Positions 8,488 through 17,819 of a stretch of DNA of 33,896 nucleotides are shown here, in pieces; the first letter of the stretch is position 1, and the number at the start of each line of letters is the position of its first letter. The stretch lies in NCBI GenBank assembly GCA_947177205.1, contig CAMWTO010000006.1, positions 1 through 33,896 of the forward strand, read 5' to 3'. The notes below the pieces were generated by a model, which saw only the letters and a program-made list of their open reading frames with translations, had not been told where the DNA came from and did no database searches. Made by a program: the position numbers and the translations under genes. The DNA is from an uncultured Ruminococcus sp. GTDB lineage: Bacteria > Bacillota > Clostridia > Oscillospirales > Ruminococcaceae.

Positions 8488-10581
8488 ATGTTCAAACACT
8501 TTGCGTCGGAATGGGATGGCTTTACCCCTGGCAGATGGAGCAATACTTCTGTAAATGTCCGTGACTTCATTCAGAAGAATTACACGCCTTATGACGGCGA
8601 CGAGAGCTTTCTCCAGCCGCCGACAAAGGCAACCCAACAGCTCTGGGAACAGGTTATGGATCTGTCCCGTCAGGAACGTGAGGCAGGCGGCGTGCTGGAT
8701 ATGGATACGAAAATTATTTCTACGATCACATCCCACCAAGCCGGCTATTTAAATAAAGATCTGGAAAAAATCGTCGGTTTCCAGACTGACAAACCATTCA
8801 AGCGTGCACTCCAGCCATTCGGCGGCATCCGTATGGCGCAGACTGCCTGCAAGGCATATGGCTATGAAGTCGATCCGAGTGTTGTCGAGATCTTCACAAA
8901 ATACAGAAAAACACATAATCAGGGTGTTTTTGACGCTTACACGCCAGAAATGCGCCTTGCCAGAAAGTCAGCCATTCTCACAGGACTTCCGGATGCTTAC
9001 GGCAGAGGCAGAATTATCGGCGACTACCGCCGTGTTGCCCTCTACGGCATTGACATGCTGATTCAGGATAAAGAACACCAGAAAGAAACACATTTTGTCC
9101 GGATGACTTCCAAGAATATCCGACTCCGGGAAGAATTATCCGAACAGATCAATGCACTGAAAGAATTAAAACAATTAGGCGAGATTTACGGCTTTGACCT
9201 GTCAAGACCGGCAAAGAATGCGCAGGAAGCCGTGCAGTGGCTCTATCTGGGATATCTTGCGGCTGTCAAGGAACAGAACGGTGCAGCAATGTCCCTTGGC
9301 AGAACATCCACATTCCTGGATATCTATATACAAAGAGATCTGGAAAAAGGCTTGATTACAGAATCTGAGGCACAAGAATTAATTGATCATTTCATCATGA
9401 AATTAAGACTTGTAAAATTCGCAAGAACACCGGAATATAATGCGCTGTTCTCCGGTGACCCGACATGGGTAACGGAATCCATCGGCGGCGTGTCTGTAGA
9501 TGGTCAGCACATGGTAACAAAAAATTCCTTCCGGTATCTGAACACACTGAATAATCTTGGAACAGCGCCTGAACCGAATATGACAATTCTATGGTCTGTC
9601 AAACTTCCCCAGAATTTCAAACGGTTCTGTGCAAAAATGTCTATTAAATCCAGTTCGATCCAGTATGAGAATGACGATATGATGCGTGTGACGCATGGGG
9701 ATGATTATGCCATTGCCTGCTGTGTCTCTTCCATGAGAATCGGCAAGGAAATGCAGTTCTTCGGCGCAAGAGCAAATCTCGCAAAATGCTTGTTGTATGC
9801 GATCAATGGCGGTGTGGATGAAGTCATGAAGATCCAGGTAGGTCCGAAATACAGACCTGTCGAGGGTGATTATCTGGATTATGACGACGTTATGGAAAAA
9901 TATGACGAGATGATGGAATGGCTTGCCGGACTGTATGTCAATACGCTGAACGTGATTCATTTCATGCACGATAAATACAGTTATGAGCGTGTGCAGATGG
10001 CGCTCCATGACAGAGATGTCAAGCGTTATTTCGCAACCGGCATTGCAGGCTTGTCCGTGGTAGCAGATTCTCTGAGTGCGATCAAGTATGCAAAAGTCAA
10101 ATGCATCCGTGATGAGCAGGGCATTGTCACAGATTATGAAGTTGAAGGCGATTTCCCCAAATATGGCAATGATGACGACAGAGTAGATCAGATTGCTGTG
10201 GAGATTGTCCGGAAATTCATGGATAAAATCCGGAAACACCACACGTATCGGGACGGCGTTCCGACAATGTCTATTTTAACAATTACTTCCAATGTCGTCT
10301 ACGGCAAAAAGACGGGCAACACACCGGATGGCAGAAAGCACGGCGTTCCGCTTGCACCGGGTGCAAATCCAATGCACGGCAGAGATACGCACGGCGCAGT
10401 GGCATCCCTGAGTTCTGTATCAAAATTGCCGTTTCGTCATGCACAGGACGGCATCTCGAACACATTCTCAATTATACCGGATGCGCTCGGCAAGAACACA
10501 AAAATCTTTGCGGGCGATCTGGACATTGACCGATTGACACAGGAGGCTTTGCAGGAAGATGAACAAGAAGCAGAATCCTGA
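8488..10581 (+). CDS. pflB: Pyruvate formate-lyase catalytic core lacking the C-terminal glycyl-radical domain
   Basis: PFL signatures [18 protein letters not shown] and catalytic Cys-Cys [25 protein letters not shown]. Protein ends after [12 protein letters not shown]...EDEQEAES without RVSGYA. Start ATG 8488 with GAAAGGA RBS. Confidence 0.93.
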   Translation: MFKHFASEWDGFTPGRWSNTSVNVRDFIQKNYTPYDGDESFLQPPTKATQQLWEQVMDLSRQEREAGGVLDMDTKIISTITSHQAGYLNKDLEKIVGFQTDKPFKRALQPFGGIRMAQTACKAYGYEVDPSVVEIFTKYRKTHNQGVFDAYTPEMRLARKSAILTGLPDAYGRGRIIGDYRRVALYGIDMLIQDKEHQKETHFVRMTSKNIRLREELSEQINALKELKQLGEIYGFDLSRPAKNAQEAVQWLYLGYLAAVKEQNGAAMSLGRTSTFLDIYIQRDLEKGLITESEAQELIDHFIMKLRLVKFARTPEYNALFSGDPTWVTESIGGVSVDGQHMVTKNSFRYLNTLNNLGTAPEPNMTILWSVKLPQNFKRFCAKMSIKSSSIQYENDDMMRVTHGDDYAIACCVSSMRIGKEMQFFGARANLAKCLLYAINGGVDEVMKIQVGPKYRPVEGDYLDYDDVMEKYDEMMEWLAGLYVNTLNVIHFMHDKYSYERVQMALHDRDVKRYFATGIAGLSVVADSLSAIKYAKVKCIRDEQGIVTDYEVEGDFPKYGNDDDRVDQIAVEIVRKFMDKIRKHHTYRDGVPTMSILTITSNVVYGKKTGNTPDGRKHGVPLAPGANPMHGRDTHGAVASLSSVSKLPFRHAQDGISNTFSIIPDALGKNTKIFAGDLDIDRLTQEALQEDEQEAES

Positions 10582-10792
10582 AAATTCTGAAATTTCTGAT
10601 CAGCAGGCAGATGAAATTGTAGCATTGCTGGACGCACTTGCGGAGTCAGGCAGTCAGCATATTAATCTGAATATCGGCAAAGAAACGAAGATCCGGACAA
10701 TCAACAGTACGGATTGTTCCGGAACGCCGGGCGCATGTGCCATCCCGACACCAGAAGCAATTGACAAGGATGAAGACGAAGAAGAATTTTAA
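10559..10792 (+). CDS. Small glycyl-radical-domain-like protein lacking the glycyl radical motif, acidic C-terminus
   Basis: [26 protein letters not shown] aligns by eye with [26 protein letters not shown] of the next ORF, then diverges and lacks RVSGY. Overlaps the core gene by 23 nt in another frame; AGGAGG upstream. Confidence 0.7.
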   Translation: MNKKQNPENSEISDQQADEIVALLDALAESGSQHINLNIGKETKIRTINSTDCSGTPGACAIPTPEAIDKDEDEEEF

Positions 10793-10826
10793 TCAATATT
10801 AAAAATATATTAAGGAGGATTTTCTT

Positions 10827-11078
10827 ATGGCAGAGATTGCAATCAATGACCAGCAGGTTGACAACCTGGTGGAACTCCTGGACGGATATGTCCAGAAAGG
10901 CGGACATCATCTGAACGTGAACGTATTCACGAGGGAAACACTCCTGGATGCACAGCAGCATCCGGAGAAATATCCGCAATTAACCGTCCGTGTGTCTGGT
11001 TACGCTGTGAATTTCATCAAACTGACCAAGGAACAGCAGGACGATATTATCTCCCGGACGTTCCATAATAAAATTTAA
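10827..11078 (+). CDS. Stand-alone glycyl-radical domain of pyruvate formate-lyase
   Basis: 83 aa: [69 protein letters not shown] is the canonical PFL C-terminus with RVSGYA. Own RBS AAGGAGG. Confidence 0.92.
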   Translation: MAEIAINDQQVDNLVELLDGYVQKGGHHLNVNVFTRETLLDAQQHPEKYPQLTVRVSGYAVNFIKLTKEQQDDIISRTFHNKI

Positions 11079-11101
11079 AAAAATTAAAATTCAGCAAAAA
11101 G

Positions 11102-11117
11102 CCCGGCGCAAGCCGGG
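11102..11117 (+). promoter_or_regulatory. Intercistronic GNRA-capped hairpin between the glycyl-radical subunit and pflA
   Basis: CCCGGC-GCAA-GCCGGG with no downstream T-run. Confidence 0.55.
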
Positions 11118-11161
11118 TAATTTGTTATCTATCAGAATTTAATTTAAAGGAGAATTTTATC

Positions 11162-11914
11162 ATGCTCGGCTATATCCATTCCACGGAATCTTTCGGCACG
11201 GTCGATGGTCCTGGCATCCGGTTTGTGATTTTCTTCCAGGGCTGTCCTATGCGATGCTTATATTGTCATAATCCTGATACCTGGGAATTCCACCGAAATC
11301 ATCCTGTGACTGCAATAGAACTCTTAATGCAATACGACAGAAACCGGGAATTCTACAAAAACGGCGGAATTACGGCAACTGGCGGTGAACCCATGCTTCA
11401 ACTGGATTTTCTCACAGAATTATTCACGCTTGCCAGACAAAAAAAAATCCATACTTGTCTGGACACATCCGGAATCTGTTTTCAGCCGGATCATCCGGAA
11501 CTTGTGGACGAATTATTATCCGTTACGGATCTGATTCTATTAGACATCAAACACATTGACGATCAGAAACACCGGGAATTAACAAGACATTCCAACCGGA
11601 ATGTGTTACAATTCGCAGAATATGCCGGAAATCAGAAAAAAGTCCCTCTCTGGATTCGTCATGTGATTGTCCCCGGATGGACGGACGATCCCGAAGACCA
11701 ATTCCAATTAGGGTGGTTCTTGGGGAATCTCCGGACGCTTAAAGCAATTGACTGCCTGCCATACCATGACATGGGGAAAGCAAAATATCAGGATTTAAAT
11801 TTAAATTATCCATTGGGAGACACAAAACCTGCCACGCCGGAAATGGCGCAGCAGGCAAGAGAACAGATTCTCAAAGGCATGAAAAAGCGTTTATTAAATA
11901 ATTTAAAAAAATAA
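11162..11914 (+). CDS. pflA: Pyruvate formate-lyase activating enzyme (radical SAM)
   Basis: CxxxCxxC motif GCPMRCLYCHNPDTW, GGITATGGEPMLQ. RBS AAAGGAG. Confidence 0.93.
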   Translation: MLGYIHSTESFGTVDGPGIRFVIFFQGCPMRCLYCHNPDTWEFHRNHPVTAIELLMQYDRNREFYKNGGITATGGEPMLQLDFLTELFTLARQKKIHTCLDTSGICFQPDHPELVDELLSVTDLILLDIKHIDDQKHRELTRHSNRNVLQFAEYAGNQKKVPLWIRHVIVPGWTDDPEDQFQLGWFLGNLRTLKAIDCLPYHDMGKAKYQDLNLNYPLGDTKPATPEMAQQAREQILKGMKKRLLNNLKK

Positions 11915-11920
11915 TTTAAA

Positions 11921-11958
11921 AACAGCGGCACTTCTCATTTGCAAGGAGCGTCGCTGTT
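11921..11958 (-). terminator. Hairpin terminator downstream of HU gene, convergent with pfl operon
   Basis: AACAGCG...CGCTGTT; the minus-strand copy is followed by TTTTTAAATT. Confidence 0.5.
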
Positions 11959-11973
11959 CTGATATTTCTGAAA

Positions 11974-12249
11974 TTACTTGTTGACAGATTCTTTCAGATT
12001 CTTGCCAGCTTTGAATGCCGGTGCTTTGCAAGCATCCACATGCTGCATTTCGCCTGTGCGGGGATTTTTGCACATTTTTGCGGCACGGTCACGGACTTCA
12101 AACACGCCGAAGCCTGTGAGTGTTACCTTGTCACCTGCTGCGAGTGCATCCTGAATGCTCTCAAATACAGCGTCTACAAAAACGCCAGTCTCTTTCTTGG
12201 ATTTACCTGTCTTTTCGGCAACTGCCTGAATCAGATCTGCTTTTTTCAT
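11974..12249 (-). CDS. HU family DNA-binding protein
   Basis: MKKADLIQAVAEKTGKSKKET...DKVTLTGFGVFEVRDRAAKMCKNPRTGE. RBS GGAGGAG before ATG at 12249. Confidence 0.95.
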   Translation of the reverse strand: MKKADLIQAVAEKTGKSKKETGVFVDAVFESIQDALAAGDKVTLTGFGVFEVRDRAAKMCKNPRTGEMQHVDACKAPAFKAGKNLKESVNK

Positions 12250-12311
12250 AATTATGTACTCCTCCATTGCATGATATTATAATTAATCATAATTATTATG
12301 AATACAATCTA

Positions 12312-12340
12312 ATTATAAAACATTGCTCGCAATTTGTCAA
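12312..12340 (-). promoter_or_regulatory. Promoter for HU gene (TTGACA-N17-TATAAT)
   Basis: Minus strand TTGACA AATTGCGAGCAATGTTT TATAAT. Confidence 0.7.
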
Positions 12341-12435
12341 GGTTTTTCCGGAAAATCAGCGTTTGTACGAAATTTCATGCGAATTCTGGTATAATTTTAG
12401 ATCATATCTTACAAAAAATGCCGGAAAACCGAGAA

Positions 12436-13233
12436 TTATGCCTGATCCAGACCCGATCTGAGATCCTGACACAGCGCCGCAATGCCCGGAACAGCGTCCT
12501 GTCCGTGTTCGCCGATCTGATTGACAACTGCACTGCCGACAATCACGCCGTCACAGTAAGTGCCCATCTTGTGTGCCGTCTTTCCGTCACGGATGCCGAA
12601 GCCCACGCAATACGGAATCTTGGCAGAGTTTGCAACTTCACTGAAAAATGCATCAAAATCCGTGTCAAACTGATCTCTCATCCCGGTGACACCCACGGAA
12701 GATACACAATATAAGAAGCCTTGTGCCTGGGATGCAATTTTTGCAATTCTTCCGGTGGATGCCGGTGTCACTAAACTGATATTATAAACACCGTTTCTTT
12801 CAGCGGCATCCTGGAATTCATCATGTTCTTCAAACGGCAGATCCGGGACGATAACGCCGTCAATGCCGACCTGACGGCATTTTTCAAAGAAATAGTCTGT
12901 CCCTGTTCTGAAAATCGTATTTGCGTAGAGCATTAATAATAATGGCATGTCCGTCTTTGTTCGGATCTTTTCCACAAGTTCAAACACGCCTTTGAGCGTT
13001 GTGTGATAGTCCCGGATTGCCCGGAGACTTGCCGCCTGGATCACAGGACCTTCCGCAATCGGATCGGAGAACGGCACACCGATTTCTACAATATCAGCAC
13101 CGTTCTGTTCCATGGCAAGGACTGCCTGTTCCGTGAGATCATAACCGCCGTCCCCTGCGGCAATATATGTGATTAATGCTTTCTTATTCTGGCTTTTCAG
13201 CTCTGTGAATTTCCGATCAATTCTGTTAGGCAT
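12436..13233 (-). CDS. trpA: Tryptophan synthase alpha subunit
   Basis: [50 protein letters not shown]. Overlaps trpB by 8 nt. Confidence 0.96.
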   Translation of the reverse strand: MPNRIDRKFTELKSQNKKALITYIAAGDGGYDLTEQAVLAMEQNGADIVEIGVPFSDPIAEGPVIQAASLRAIRDYHTTLKGVFELVEKIRTKTDMPLLLMLYANTIFRTGTDYFFEKCRQVGIDGVIVPDLPFEEHDEFQDAAERNGVYNISLVTPASTGRIAKIASQAQGFLYCVSSVGVTGMRDQFDTDFDAFFSEVANSAKIPYCVGFGIRDGKTAHKMGTYCDGVIVGSAVVNQIGEHGQDAVPGIAALCQDLRSGLDQA

Positions 13234-14413
13234 TTAAATCAACTCCTCTGTATCTTGCAATTTGCTGAACGTCTTTATCACCACGTCCGGAAAGATTGAT
13301 AATCATGATCTGATCCGGCTGCATGGTCGGTGCAATTTTAAGTGCGGCGGCTACCGCATGAGCGGACTCAATCGCCGGAATAATTCCCTCCACTTTGGAA
13401 AGATATTCAAACGCCTGCACAGCTTCTTCATCCGTGATACTGGTATAATCCGCACGACCGGTTTCGTTTAAATAGGCATGTTCCGGACCGATACCGGGAT
13501 AGTCCAGACCGGCAGAAATGGAGTATACCGGCGCAATCTGTCCTTCTTCGTTCTGCAAAAAGATGGATTTCATACCATGGAAGATACCAAGATCACCCTT
13601 GGTAAGCGTTGCGGCATGTTTGTCCGTCTCTGCACCGAGACCGCCAGCCTCTGCGCCGACAAGTCTGACGGATTTGTCCGGGATGAAATCATAAAAAATA
13701 CCCATGGCATTCGATCCACCGCCGACACAGGCAACCACACAGTCCGGAAGTCTTCCCTCAGCCTCCAGAATCTGCTTTTTCGCTTCTTCGCCGATAATCT
13801 TCTGGAAATCACGAACCATTGTCGGATACGGATGCGGTCCCATGACAGAACCAATACAATAGAACGTTGTTGCAATGTTCGTCGCCCAGTCTCTCATGGC
13901 TTCGTTGATTGCATCTTTCAGCGTTGCCGTCCCGGCATCGACACCAGTTACTTTTGCGCCGAGCAGTTCCATGCGATAGACGTTCAAAGCCTGTCGTTCC
14001 ATATCCTCACGACCCATATAAATTTCACATTCCATATTGAAATATGCACAGATCGTAGCTGTTGCCACACCGTGCTGTCCTGCACCGGTTTCAGCGATCA
14101 CACGCTTTTTCCCCATGCGCTTTGCAAGCAGAACCTGTCCAAGTGCATTATTGATCTTGTGAGAGCCTGTGTGATTCAGATCTTCACGCTTGATATAAAT
14201 CTTTGCCCCGCCGAGATCTTTCGTCATTTTTTCTGCATAATACAGCAATGACGGACGGAACGCATAATTCTGATACAAATCATGCAGTTCTTTGAGAAAT
14301 TCCGGATCATTCCTGTATTTCTCATATGCCTGCTGCAATTCTGACACTGCATTCATGACAGTTTCCGGGACATACTGACCGCCGAAACTGCCGAATCTTC
14401 CGATTTTGCCCAT
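13226..14413 (-). CDS. trpB: Tryptophan synthase beta subunit
   Basis: [56 protein letters not shown]. Confidence 0.97.
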   Translation of the reverse strand: MGKIGRFGSFGGQYVPETVMNAVSELQQAYEKYRNDPEFLKELHDLYQNYAFRPSLLYYAEKMTKDLGGAKIYIKREDLNHTGSHKINNALGQVLLAKRMGKKRVIAETGAGQHGVATATICAYFNMECEIYMGREDMERQALNVYRMELLGAKVTGVDAGTATLKDAINEAMRDWATNIATTFYCIGSVMGPHPYPTMVRDFQKIIGEEAKKQILEAEGRLPDCVVACVGGGSNAMGIFYDFIPDKSVRLVGAEAGGLGAETDKHAATLTKGDLGIFHGMKSIFLQNEEGQIAPVYSISAGLDYPGIGPEHAYLNETGRADYTSITDEEAVQAFEYLSKVEGIIPAIESAHAVAAALKIAPTMQPDQIMIINLSGRGDKDVQQIARYRGVDLNA

Positions 14414-14448
14414 GAAAAAAACTCCTTTTCTGATAATTAATAATTAAT

Positions 14449-14778
14449 TTATGCCGGCATAATAGAAATGCCGATTATAACAGTCGTTTGTTCCGCATGA
14501 TTCCACACAGAATGCGGAATCATGCCTTTGACGAGATAACTTTCATTTTTTCTGAGAACCACACTTTTATCAGCCAGCTTGATTTCTGCTTCGCCGTCTG
14601 TCACAATAAACAAATGGTCATGCGCATGTGTATGATTCTGTAAAGGACCGCCGCCGTTCTGTTCCAGATAGGCAATAGAACAATCTGAAATCACGGCATT
14701 CCCGTATAATTTCTGTGCCAGGAAATGCACATGCTCCGGCGGTGTAAATAATAAATTAGTTTGCTGCATTTTCATCAT
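14449..14778 (-). CDS. Small cupin-domain protein within the trp operon
   Basis: NHTHAHDHLFIVTDGEAEIKLADKSVVLRKNESYLVKGMIPHSVWNHAE is a cupin double-stranded beta-helix pattern. Start trimmed from 14976; ATG at 14778 overlaps the trpF stop as ATGA (alternative start 14769). Confidence 0.8.
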   Translation of the reverse strand: MMKMQQTNLLFTPPEHVHFLAQKLYGNAVISDCSIAYLEQNGGGPLQNHTHAHDHLFIVTDGEAEIKLADKSVVLRKNESYLVKGMIPHSVWNHAEQTTVIIGISIMPA

Positions 14779-15404
14779 GCTCCCTCTATAGTCTGCAGGA
14801 TTTCCAGGATATTCCGGATTTTGGAAACATCCTTGCATTTGTCCGTTTCCACACTGCTGGAGACATCCATCCCGAACGGACGGACTTCCCGGACGGCATT
14901 CCGGATATTCTCTGCGGAAATTCCTCCGGCTAAGAAAAATTCTTTTCCCGGACGATTTTGTACAATCACATCCCAAGGCGCAAGCGTTCCTGTTCCGCCG
15001 TGAGAATTTTCTGAAAAGCTGTCAAGCACTAATTTATCCACCGGGAGCAGATCTGCTCTGTGAATGTCTTCGGGATTGCGGATTCTGACCGCTTTCCAGA
15101 TTTCCAGTTCCGGGAAATTGTCTCTGACAAGCCGTATAAATTCTTCAGATTCTTCGCCATGCAACTGAATCACATCCAAAAATCCTGCATAATCCCGAAT
15201 TTCATGCAGCTCCGGATTGACGAACACGCCGACACGACGGATACCGGGATGTAATGCTTCATGCAGAATTTTCATCTGTCCGGGCGCAACATATCGCCAG
15301 AACGGCTTTGACAAGATAAATCCTGCATAATCGGGAGAATGTAAATTTAAATAGTTTACATCCTGTATCCTGCGAATACCGCAGATCTTAAGCCGGGGCT
15401 TCAT
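14775..15404 (-). CDS. trpF: Phosphoribosylanthranilate isomerase
   Basis: LKICGIRRIQDVNYLN...IQLHGEESEEFI...FFLAGGISAENIRNAV...GMDVSSSVE. Confidence 0.93.
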   Translation of the reverse strand: MKPRLKICGIRRIQDVNYLNLHSPDYAGFILSKPFWRYVAPGQMKILHEALHPGIRRVGVFVNPELHEIRDYAGFLDVIQLHGEESEEFIRLVRDNFPELEIWKAVRIRNPEDIHRADLLPVDKLVLDSFSENSHGGTGTLAPWDVIVQNRPGKEFFLAGGISAENIRNAVREVRPFGMDVSSSVETDKCKDVSKIRNILEILQTIEGA

Positions 15405-16189
15405 GCTGTCCCCTCACGGAGTGCGTGGAGCGTCTCCGGAATATTATCACTCCGCATGAGCGTTTCGCCGATTAAAACAGCATCTGCGCCATTTGCCTGT
15501 GCAGTTCTCATATCCGCATTATTTTTAATGCCGCTTTCCGAGACAAATAACTGCCCCGGTTCTCTCAGATGGCTTAATCTCGCCGTTGTGGATAGATCTA
15601 CTTCAAATGTTTTCAGATTCCGGTTATTCACGCCCAGTAACTGCGGATGCAATCTCTGGACGGTCTCCATTTCTTCTTCCGTGTGGACTTCTACCAGACA
15701 ATCCAATTCCAGACTATGCGCCAGATGAAAATATTCTTCCATGCGGGGCAGTTCCAATACTGCCGCAATCAGCAATACAGCAGATGCCCCCAGTACTTTT
15801 GCTTCATAGATCTGATACGGATCTATAATAAAATCTTTTCTTAGAACCGGGATTGTTACCGTCCTGGCAATCTCTCTCAGATAGTCTGCACTGCCCTGGA
15901 AATAATATTCTTCCGTCAGACAAGAAATGCAGTCAGCGCCTGCGGATTCGTATGCTCTGGCAAGCTCCACCGGATGAAAATCCGGACGGATTAAGCCTTT
16001 GGAGGGAGATGCTTTTTTTACTTCGCAGATACAGGACAGACCAGACTTCCGGATTGCCTGAATAAATCCAGGTTTTGTGTCTGATTGTTGGATCTGTTCT
16101 GCAAGACGGCGCACTTCCGGGAGCGGACTGCGTTCTTTTTCAGCTTTTAACTGTATTGCTCTTTTTTCACAGATTTCATCCAGAATCAT
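15401..16189 (-). CDS. trpC: Indole-3-glycerol phosphate synthase
   Basis: CEVKKASPSKGLIRPDFHPVELARAYESAGADCISCLTE, VLRKDFIIDPYQIYEA, LLGVNNRNLKTFEVDL. Confidence 0.96.
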   Translation of the reverse strand: MILDEICEKRAIQLKAEKERSPLPEVRRLAEQIQQSDTKPGFIQAIRKSGLSCICEVKKASPSKGLIRPDFHPVELARAYESAGADCISCLTEEYYFQGSADYLREIARTVTIPVLRKDFIIDPYQIYEAKVLGASAVLLIAAVLELPRMEEYFHLAHSLELDCLVEVHTEEEMETVQRLHPQLLGVNNRNLKTFEVDLSTTARLSHLREPGQLFVSESGIKNNADMRTAQANGADAVLIGETLMRSDNIPETLHALREGTA

Positions 16190-16196
16190 GTGTGAA

Positions 16197-17819
16197 TCAC
16201 TCCGTTCTGTTGGTGAATTTTACAAACTGGTTTAATTTTTCAAGCGCTGCGCCGTTGTCGATCACTTCAGCGGCTTTTGCAATGCCATCCCGGAGCGTTT
16301 CTGTGATTCCGTAAGTATACAGTACTGCACCGGCATTTAATAAGACAATATCACGCTTAGCGCCTTTTAAACTGCCGTCCAGGATGTTTCTGGTGATCTG
16401 TGCATTTTCTACAGGCGTACCGCCGACAATCTCCGATTTGTCATAACGCTGTAAGCCGAATTCTTCCGGCGTGATTTCGTAAGTCCGGATTTCATTATTT
16501 TTTACTTCTGTGACAGTTGTAGCATCTGATACGGAAATTTCATCCATCACATCATTTCCAAATACTACCATAGCATGTTTAATCCCAACTTGCCGGAGCA
16601 CGTTTGCCATGATCTCTGTGAGCAATTTTTCATAGACACCCAGGACGATATAATCCGTTCTTGCAGGATTAGTCAATGGTCCCAGGATATTGAAAACGGT
16701 CTTGACACCGAGTGCTTTCCGGACAGGTGCGACGTACTTCATGCTGGCATGATAACTCTGTGCGAACAGAAATGAAATCCCCGTAGCATCCAGGCAGGCT
16801 TTTGCCTGTTCCGGTGTGGATGTGATCTTTGCGCCCAGCGCTTCAAGAACGTCCGCCGCACCGCTCTTACTGGACACACTCCGGTTGCCGTGCTTGGCAA
16901 CTCTTGCACCTGCCGCAGATGCCACAAATGCAGATGTCGTGGAAATGTTGAACGATGCGCAACCGTCTCCGCCCGTTCCGACAATCTCAATGCTGTTCGC
17001 AGAATCCGGGACAATCTTTGCTTTCGCTCTCATGCCTTTGGCAAAGCCTGCGATTTCGTCAATCGTTTCCCCTTTCGTTGCCAATGCCGTCAGGACTGCG
17101 GCAATCTGTAATTGTGATGCTTCACCGCTCATGAGAATATCCATGCAATTTTCTGCTTCCTGCATTGTCAAATCCTGCTTCTGCATTAATTTGCTGTAGT
17201 AGGGTTTCAGATCCACATTGACATATTGGGGGGCATCATCTTCGAGTAATCCGGCGATAATCAGGAAATTTTTTAATAATTGCTTTCCGTTATCCGTCAA
17301 AACTGACTCCGGATGAAACTGCAACCCATAAGTCTTGTGCGTTTTATGGGATACTGCCATGATCTGCCCATTTTCATCCAGTGCTGTCACATAGAGACAT
17401 TCCGGGAGGGTTTCTTCATCTGCAATCAAAGAATGATAACGTCCTGCTGTGAATGGACAGGAACAATGCCGGAACAGAGGATGTTTTTCTTCAAATTTAA
17501 TACTGCTGGATTTACCGTGCATTAATTGTCTTGCCCGGATAATCCTGCCGCCGAATGCCTGCACAATGGACTGATGTCCCAGACATACGCCCAGAATCGG
17601 AATTTTTCCGGAGAATTCCCGGATGACTTCGAGAGAAATCCCGGCAGATTCCGGATAGCCAGGACCTGGAGAAATCAGAATCGCTCCCGGATTTAATTGC
17701 CTGATCTCATCACAAGTAATCTCGTCATTGCGCCTTACGAAAATATCCGCATACATTTCGCCAATGTACTGGCATAAATTGTAAGTAAAAGAATCATAAT
17801 TATCAATTACCAGAATCAT
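16197..17819 (-). CDS. trpGD: Fused anthranilate synthase component II / anthranilate phosphoribosyltransferase
   Basis: N-terminal glutaminase DNYDSFTYNL...GVCLGHQSI...LQFHPES, then TrpD EIVGTGGDGCASFNISTTSAFVASAAGARVAKHGNRSVSSKSGAADVLEALG in one 540-aa ORF. Confidence 0.95.
   Translation of the reverse strand: MILVIDNYDSFTYNLCQYIGEMYADIFVRRNDEITCDEIRQLNPGAILISPGPGYPESAGISLEVIREFSGKIPILGVCLGHQSIVQAFGGRIIRARQLMHGKSSSIKFEEKHPLFRHCSCPFTAGRYHSLIADEETLPECLYVTALDENGQIMAVSHKTHKTYGLQFHPESVLTDNGKQLLKNFLIIAGLLEDDAPQYVNVDLKPYYSKLMQKQDLTMQEAENCMDILMSGEASQLQIAAVLTALATKGETIDEIAGFAKGMRAKAKIVPDSANSIEIVGTGGDGCASFNISTTSAFVASAAGARVAKHGNRSVSSKSGAADVLEALGAKITSTPEQAKACLDATGISFLFAQSYHASMKYVAPVRKALGVKTVFNILGPLTNPARTDYIVLGVYEKLLTEIMANVLRQVGIKHAMVVFGNDVMDEISVSDATTVTEVKNNEIRTYEITPEEFGLQRYDKSEIVGGTPVENAQITRNILDGSLKGAKRDIVLLNAGAVLYTYGITETLRDGIAKAAEVIDNGAALEKLNQFVKFTNRTE

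Noticed and set aside
9589-10242. 217-aa minus-strand ORF inside pflB
   Set aside because: Antisense to the strongly conserved PFL core; composition typical of a shadow ORF.
10559-11078. Programmed frameshift joining the PFL core to the glycyl-radical domain
   Set aside because: The frame entered by the overlap leads into the 77-aa ORF, which stops at 10792. The radical domain is in yet another frame with its own RBS, so a single frameshift cannot restore full-length PFL.
13478-14251. 257-aa plus-strand ORF
   Set aside because: Entirely antisense to trpB with no recognisable domain; codon-structure shadow.
14779-14976. N-terminal extension of the cupin ORF
   Set aside because: It lies in trpF coding sequence in another frame. 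The ATGA overlap at 14775-14778 gives a coupled start.
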